A DNA stretch of 64,000 nucleotides from Taxillus chinensis (taxonomy: Eukaryota > Streptophyta > Magnoliopsida > Santalales > Loranthaceae). Made by a program: the position numbers and the translations under genes. Every line of letters starts with the position of its first letter. The stretch's first letter is position 1. The notes under the pieces were generated by a model, which was given only the letters and a program-made list of their open reading frames with translations, was not told where the DNA came from and did not search any database. The DNA is taken from assembly GCA_023512835.1 (NCBI GenBank), contig CM042088.1, forward strand, positions 9,664,078 through 9,728,077, in the 5' to 3' direction. Shown here piece after piece: positions 59,671-64,000 of this stretch.

Positions 59671-60469
59671 GGTGGGGAGGATGTGAGGACCTTCCCTGAG
59701 GTATGAGTTATGTTTTATGCATATGTTTTGCATATGTTGTTTGAGATGCGGTTTAGCTTGTTGTTGTTGGATTTTGTCAGCCCTTTTGGCTTGTTGTGAG
59801 TTGCATTGCACATGTGTGATCAGTGACCATGTTTTATGTTTTGTTGTTGGGACATTGAGCTTGAATTTTGCTATGTCCTTTGGGCATGTGTTTTATTTTC
59901 GAGGACCAAAAGTCCTAAGGTGGGGAGGATGTAAAGACTCGTATTTGGGTAGTTTTGAGAGATAGCCATTCTATGGGAATGTAACTATCTAGACGGTAGT
60001 GTAGTCGTTGATGTGAGCATTTTGACTATACCTGGGCCCGATTCTGAGTCGGGGCCCCGTTTGACCCGATTATTGACTTTTCGGGGTTTATTGGTTGACT
60101 TTGCGTTTGGGTAGTCATTTGAGTGTGATAATATCTGCTTAGTGTTGTGCTCGTCATTTCGAGCGTTTTGACAGTAATTTGACTTAATTTGGAGTTCGTG
60201 ACCTCGGGAGGTCAATTATTGTTGGGAGGCCAATTATTGGCAGTAGTATAAATAATTAAGAAACTTCCTTATCCCTTTAATTTGCTTGGTGTGTGCATGT
60301 TTGAGAGAGGGAGAGAGAGAGAGAAAGTGAAGAGCTTCCCTTGGTGATTTGGGGCGATTGGAGTTTGTGGATCGCAAATAATCTTTCCAGGTAGGTGTCC
60401 TTGAATCTCTTATCTCGATTCGGTATTTGAATATGCATGAATTTATCATGATTTATGAAATTGAGTATG
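59671..60469 (+). repeat. polypurine tract and truncated 3' LTR of the Tekay element
   Basis: Polypurine tract GGTGGGGAGGA (59671-59681), then the LTR from TGTGAGGACC at 59682. The same tract recurs at 59919-59929 before TGTAAAGACTCG (59930), which is where the 5' LTR begins. The LTR matches 52229-52768 from there on and breaks at 60469, where the LTR of element 3 starts. Confidence 0.85.
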
Positions 60470-62474
60470 TGTAGGTCCCAAAGTGAGTATAGAGGGGGGG
60501 TGAATAGACTTTCTTCGTGCGCGGAAGCTAGACTGTTAGCTGGTTCTTGGATTCCTGCCACAGATGACTATGATGGAAGTATTTATGGAGAAGAAGACAG
60601 AAGTATTGTAAGGATAAGGTGAGTGATAATGAACTGTTAGACGAAACTGAGATAAGAGTAAATGCTCTTTTCTCAACAGATCTTAGTTGTGAAAGGGATG
60701 GTTTATGATAGATCGAAGTGTGGAAAACTAACAACACTGAGATCAAGACTTAATGAAAGTGCTAGATCTTTGATGAACAAGAGATTCGTAAATACTCAAA
60801 CAGATTGCTCGTGTTTTTGACTCACACGACGCACAACATTTTTTCAATTTCTCTCCGAGTCCCTCTCTCTAGTGTTGGAACTATTTTCGTTAGTTCTGCA
60901 AAAGATTATTTTTCACTAAGTCCGTCAGAACCAATATCTTGTGTTCTGTGTGTTTCCTTCTTTTGAGAGAGAGGTTAAACTCTTAAATTTTGTCGTTAAG
61001 TGCATGAGAGATATATTTTTAAGATTAAAGTGCTCGTGCACCATGATGTCCATCCCGACAGACTGACTTCCTGCCACTGAAAATGCAGAATGTCAGAGGA
61101 TGGGTTGATCTGCTTTGATTTGCAGATCAGATGCCCATACTGTGTATTTGGCATGCAGTCGATCTTGGCCATTCATCCGTGGATGGTAGTTGGTAGCATT
61201 TAATGTGTCATTAATGCGCTCAACTACTCGAGATGGTGCAGACTTGCTGTACAAACCCTAGCTGACAATATCGCTAAGTGGCTGTGTTTAGGGTTATAAG
61301 TTTGCCTTGGAGGTAGATGCCCTCGTAGGTTCGATGACTCGAAGATTTCAGTTAACAACTGTAGAAGGTTGCGAAGTTTTGATTCAGGCTTTATGGTGTT
61401 TCTACGAGTCTACGACTCACATCTTCGAGTCTTCGAGGCTAGAGGTCAGGTTGGATTGGCCTTTTGTGTCACTCTGTTAACTAAAGTCTACGACTCTGCG
61501 AGTCTACGACTCTACGAGTCTGTGACTCTTCGAATAACGCTTAGAGTGACTTCTTCGAGTCCATCTAATCTACCTGTTATTGTAGCTACGAGTCTACGAC
61601 CCTAGTTCTGCAGGTCTACGACCTTCGGGTCTCTCAATTTACTATGTTTGACTAAGTGGTCTAAAAATCTTCGACTCTACGAGTCTTCAACTTCGCTTTT
61701 CTTCCTTAGTCTTTCACAGAGGCTCATAAACTGAGTTTCTGTATAGCTACGACCCTTTAGCTACAACTCTCTGCCATCGATCTCCGAGTCTGGAAGTGTG
61801 GCAATTTCTCTATAGTGACTGTGTCCCTTGAGTCTATGAGTCTACGACTCTACGACTCTTGAGTTACAGTTTCATTTGTTTGCGAGTCTTTATAGTATCG
61901 ACTCTTCGACCTTCAACTTACGAGTCTACGAGTCTACGAGTCCGATTTTCTCTACACTGTTCGAAGGCTTCGACTCTGCGACTTTCGATCTACGAGTCTA
62001 CGAGTCCTGTTTTCTTAACAGTGTTCGAAGGTTTTGACTCTACGACTCTACGAGTCTTCGAGTCTAGTGGCAATTTAAGTTCTGTTAATTGACTTAAGTA
62101 TTTATGGGGACTCTACAATTTTGCGTGCTACGAGTCTACGAGTCTACTAGTCTACGAGTCATTTAGCTTTGGTTACTATTCTTAAAAATTCTTCGACTCT
62201 ACGAGTCTCTGAGCTTATTGACGCTTACAGTAACACTCTCTTTTCCGTACTATGACTCTGCGACCTTCGACCCTGGATCTACGAGTCGCAATGTGCTGTC
62301 ACTGTTTCGCCTTGAGTCTCCATACTCTACGAGTCTACGAGTCTCTTGCCAATACGTCCTATGACAGTTTCACTTCTACAAATTTTGACTCTTCGACCCT
62401 ACGACCTTCGGTTCTTCGAGTCTCCAGACTTAGACTATATTTTGGCAGCTTCATCAAATCCTATATTTCCAACA
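60470..62474 (-). repeat. 3' LTR of element 3
   Basis: 2,005 bp with TG...CA ends (TGTAGGTCCC on the left, TTTCCAACA on the right, plus strand). The left end resembles the element 2 LTR (both have tggtccc/aggtccc ... agaggggggtgaatag). The right 1.1 kb is a word array. Confidence 0.8.
61330..62440. repeat. CTACGAGTCTACGAGTCT word array in U3 of element 3 LTR
   Basis: The words tctacgagtc, tctacgactc, cttcgactc and gaccttcg recur well over 50 times across 1.1 kb, in clusters separated by 20-80 bp of unrelated sequence. Confidence 0.9.
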
Positions 62475-62700
62475 ATCTCCCCTTATTTAATGTAAGCTGA
62501 CAACAGGTAATTGTATGAAGTCTAAGACTACGAATTTTATGGGCAATTTTAAGGACTGCAAAGGTTCAAAGAGACACACTCCTCTTCCCCCGTACCCCTG
62601 AGAGCTGCGTTCGCTGGCTCCTGGCAGAGATCACTCCCCCTACGAGCTTGCTCCCCCTGAGAGAAACACTCCCCCTTTCTGGGGTGAGGAACAAGCACCG
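62475..62700 (-). promoter_or_regulatory. polypurine tract and extra purine tracts of element 3
   Basis: The tract next to the LTR reads AAGGGGAGAT on the minus strand (62475-62484). Four more GGGGG tracts follow at about 62587, 62636, 62652 and 62671. The rest of 62485-62835 has no gene. Confidence 0.65.
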
Positions 62701-62835
62701 GAACATAAACCGTATGAGAGCAAGGAAATAAAGCACAGAACAGCAGGCAGTATAGCAAAGACAGATAGAAAAGATAACGAATAAACAGTAAGTACAAAGA
62801 AAAGTGAAAAGCAAGAAATGCAGTGTACAGGATAG

Positions 62836-64000
62836 TTATGGGTTAAATTCAGAGTACAAGACACTCTGTGTAAATAGAAAAACAGTAGCTTGCTCGCGTA
62901 GGAGTTGAGCAGGAGTCAAGTGTAACGAGGCCGCTCGACTGCTCACACGATCAAATTCAGGCACGAGAGCTGGGAACCCATTGGTAGTCAGGATGCGGAT
63001 GTAATGGAAAACATAAAAGCCGCAGCTGTGAGCATCATCTTGAGTAGGAACGCCTTGCTTGACTCGCATGATGTCCATCGGTTTGGAGAGATGATAACCA
63101 CCACATCCATGCGAATACCCCTGCATGACACGGGTGAGAGTGCGATTGAATTCATGCAGTTGTTCATGTCGATGGAGTAGTAAGGTACTGGGTTTGGAGT
63201 TGAAGATGACGATCCTTTGGTTCTTGAAGTCAATGTCGAGAAGAAACCAGTGCGGGGATGTTGATAAATATGGAATTAGCACATGGTCTACCTCATCCCA
63301 GGGACGGAAGGAGTTCTCATATTTGCGACCTTGTATAATCTCGAGCATCGCTGCATCATCGATCAGCTGAGCCTGCATGATCGGCAAACAGAGTTCCACC
63401 CTGGTATCTCTGCGAATGTGGAGAAGTAGTTTCTCGAGAAAGGACTTTTGGGCGAAGATGAACTGAGTCATCTCAATGTTATCCATTTCTTCATCGTCAT
63501 GGAGTAGTCGACAAAGATCAGGTCCGGTGAAGAAGGCTTCATACCCGCAGGTCCTCGCAGTGGTATCCCCAGCAATATAACTGTTGAATGCAGCCAGTTC
63601 AGCTGAGGTGCCTCCAGTAGTTACAATGCGAGGTGGGGCTAAAGGTTGGTCAGTAGTGGTAGCGGTTGGTTTGATAGGTGAGGCAGGCATGGTGTACTCA
63701 TCCGTACTTGGATGTGAAGTTGAGGAGCCTAGCTGAGTGGAAGAGGATGGTTGGCAGGGAGCAGCCGGTTACTTCTTCATGTGGGCTGTAATGGGAACAT
63801 CATCATCATCATCAGAATCTGAGATGACATTGGTTTTGTGTGCGCGCTTTCTCCCCCGCATGTAAGTGGCAGTAGGTTGAGGTGGTGAGTGACTCAGAGA
63901 AGGGACGACTGGCTGTGGAGTATCGACTGGTTCAGGTGCAGGTCGGTCTGATGGCTGTGGGAGTGTGTTTTTGACAGTAAGAGATATTTCACCACTTGCA
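62836..64000 (-). pseudogene. element 3 3' ORF with C48/Ulp1-like peptidase domain (partial, one stop)
   Basis: The frame is open from the window edge (64000) to a TAA at 63771-63769 and then from there to 62836. The first part is Pro/Ser-rich, then has a basic patch (RGRKRAHK) followed by an acidic run (SDSDDDDD). Counting from Met at 63690, the peptidase shows VDHVLIPYLSTSPHWFLLD (His147), RIVIFNSKP (Asn164 where Asp is usual), GVPTQDDAHSCGFYVFHYI (Gln217, Cys223). These are the ordered active-site positions of Ulp1/SENP cysteine proteases. The 120 residues before the His match the same region of element 2 in pattern. It lies directly upstream of the 3' LTR. A plant MULE or CACTA Ulp1 gene is an alternative, but the LTR and purine tracts argue for a retrotransposon gene. 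Confidence 0.7.

Larger units (their letters stand above)
52229..60469 (+). mobile_element. Tekay/Del-type Ty3/gypsy retrotransposon (chromovirus)
   Basis: 5' LTR (52229-54434), tRNA-Met type PBS (54438-54449), gag-protease (54935-56707), RT-RNase H-integrase-chromodomain (56708-59670), polypurine tract (59671-59681), and a 3' LTR beginning at 59682 that is cut at 60469 by element 3. It is inserted in the gag end of element 2. All domains are present but stops make it inactive. Confidence 0.9.
60470..64000 (-). mobile_element. element 3: Sirevirus-like Ty1/copia element, 3' end only
   Basis: Reading leftwards from the window edge: 3' ORF with a C48/Ulp1-like domain (64000-62836), a cluster of purine tracts, then the 3' LTR (62474-60470). 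It is inserted in the Tekay 3' LTR; the five bases next to it are GTATG (60465-60469). Gag and pol would lie beyond the right edge. Its assignment to copia rests on the matching layout and LTR ends of element 2. Confidence 0.6.

Noticed and set aside
59717..59965. 82-codon Cys-rich open frame, nearly the same as one at 44207-44455 (minus strand)
   Set aside because: Both lie in homologous LTR sequence and cross the second polypurine tract; similarity is explained by shared DNA, not a gene.

Overview
This is nuclear DNA of a flowering plant, probably a eudicot. It holds one conserved host gene with plant-type introns, followed by a dense pile of plant transposable elements: Ty1/copia of Sirevirus type, Ty3/gypsy of Tekay/Del and Tat-like types, hAT, an L1-type LINE and small terminal-inverted-repeat elements. 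I could not identify the species. I saw no rRNA, tRNA or CRISPR array.

Left third (1-19.6 kb). The minus strand carries the 5' half of a symplekin gene (ESP4-type mRNA 3'-end processing scaffold). Nine exons between 19292 and 4468 join in frame into 729 codons with no stop, so the gene looks functional; the 3' half lies beyond the left edge. Intron 6 is about 9.5 kb and contains a decayed hAT transposase, a LINE ORF1 pseudogene split by two insertions (one a hAT MITE with an 8-bp target duplication), and AT-rich filler. Sequence left of exon 9 is probably intron 9. It holds another LINE remnant and a PPR-gene fragment enclosed by short inverted repeats.

Middle (19.6-30 kb). A short intergenic stretch leads into scrambled retroelement scraps, then a plus-strand Sirevirus-like copia element (element 1). 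Its pol is split by a solo LTR with a perfect 5-bp target duplication. It also has a separate 3' ORF behind its own candidate promoter.

Right half (30-64 kb). A minus-strand Sirevirus-like element (element 2) sits inside the 3' ORF of element 1. Element 2 is itself broken by a Tekay-type solo LTR (32.5-34.7 kb), an Ogre-like LTR (35.1-38.2 kb), a non-autonomous Tat-like element (38.2-46.0 kb) carrying another Tekay solo LTR, and a near-complete Tekay/Del element (52.2-60.5 kb). A third Sirevirus-like element (element 3, minus strand) is inserted in the 3' LTR of that Tekay element and runs off the right edge.

The most unusual result is that the copia elements carry a 3' gene downstream of pol. 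Its N-terminal domain is recognisably the same in elements 1 and 2. Its C-terminal part, seen in elements 2 and 3, is a C48/Ulp1 (SUMO-protease-like) peptidase domain placed just before the polypurine tracts and 3' LTR. Five unrelated LTRs, plus the spacer before the element 1 3' ORF, also carry arrays of short CTTCGA/CTACGA/ACTCCG-type words.
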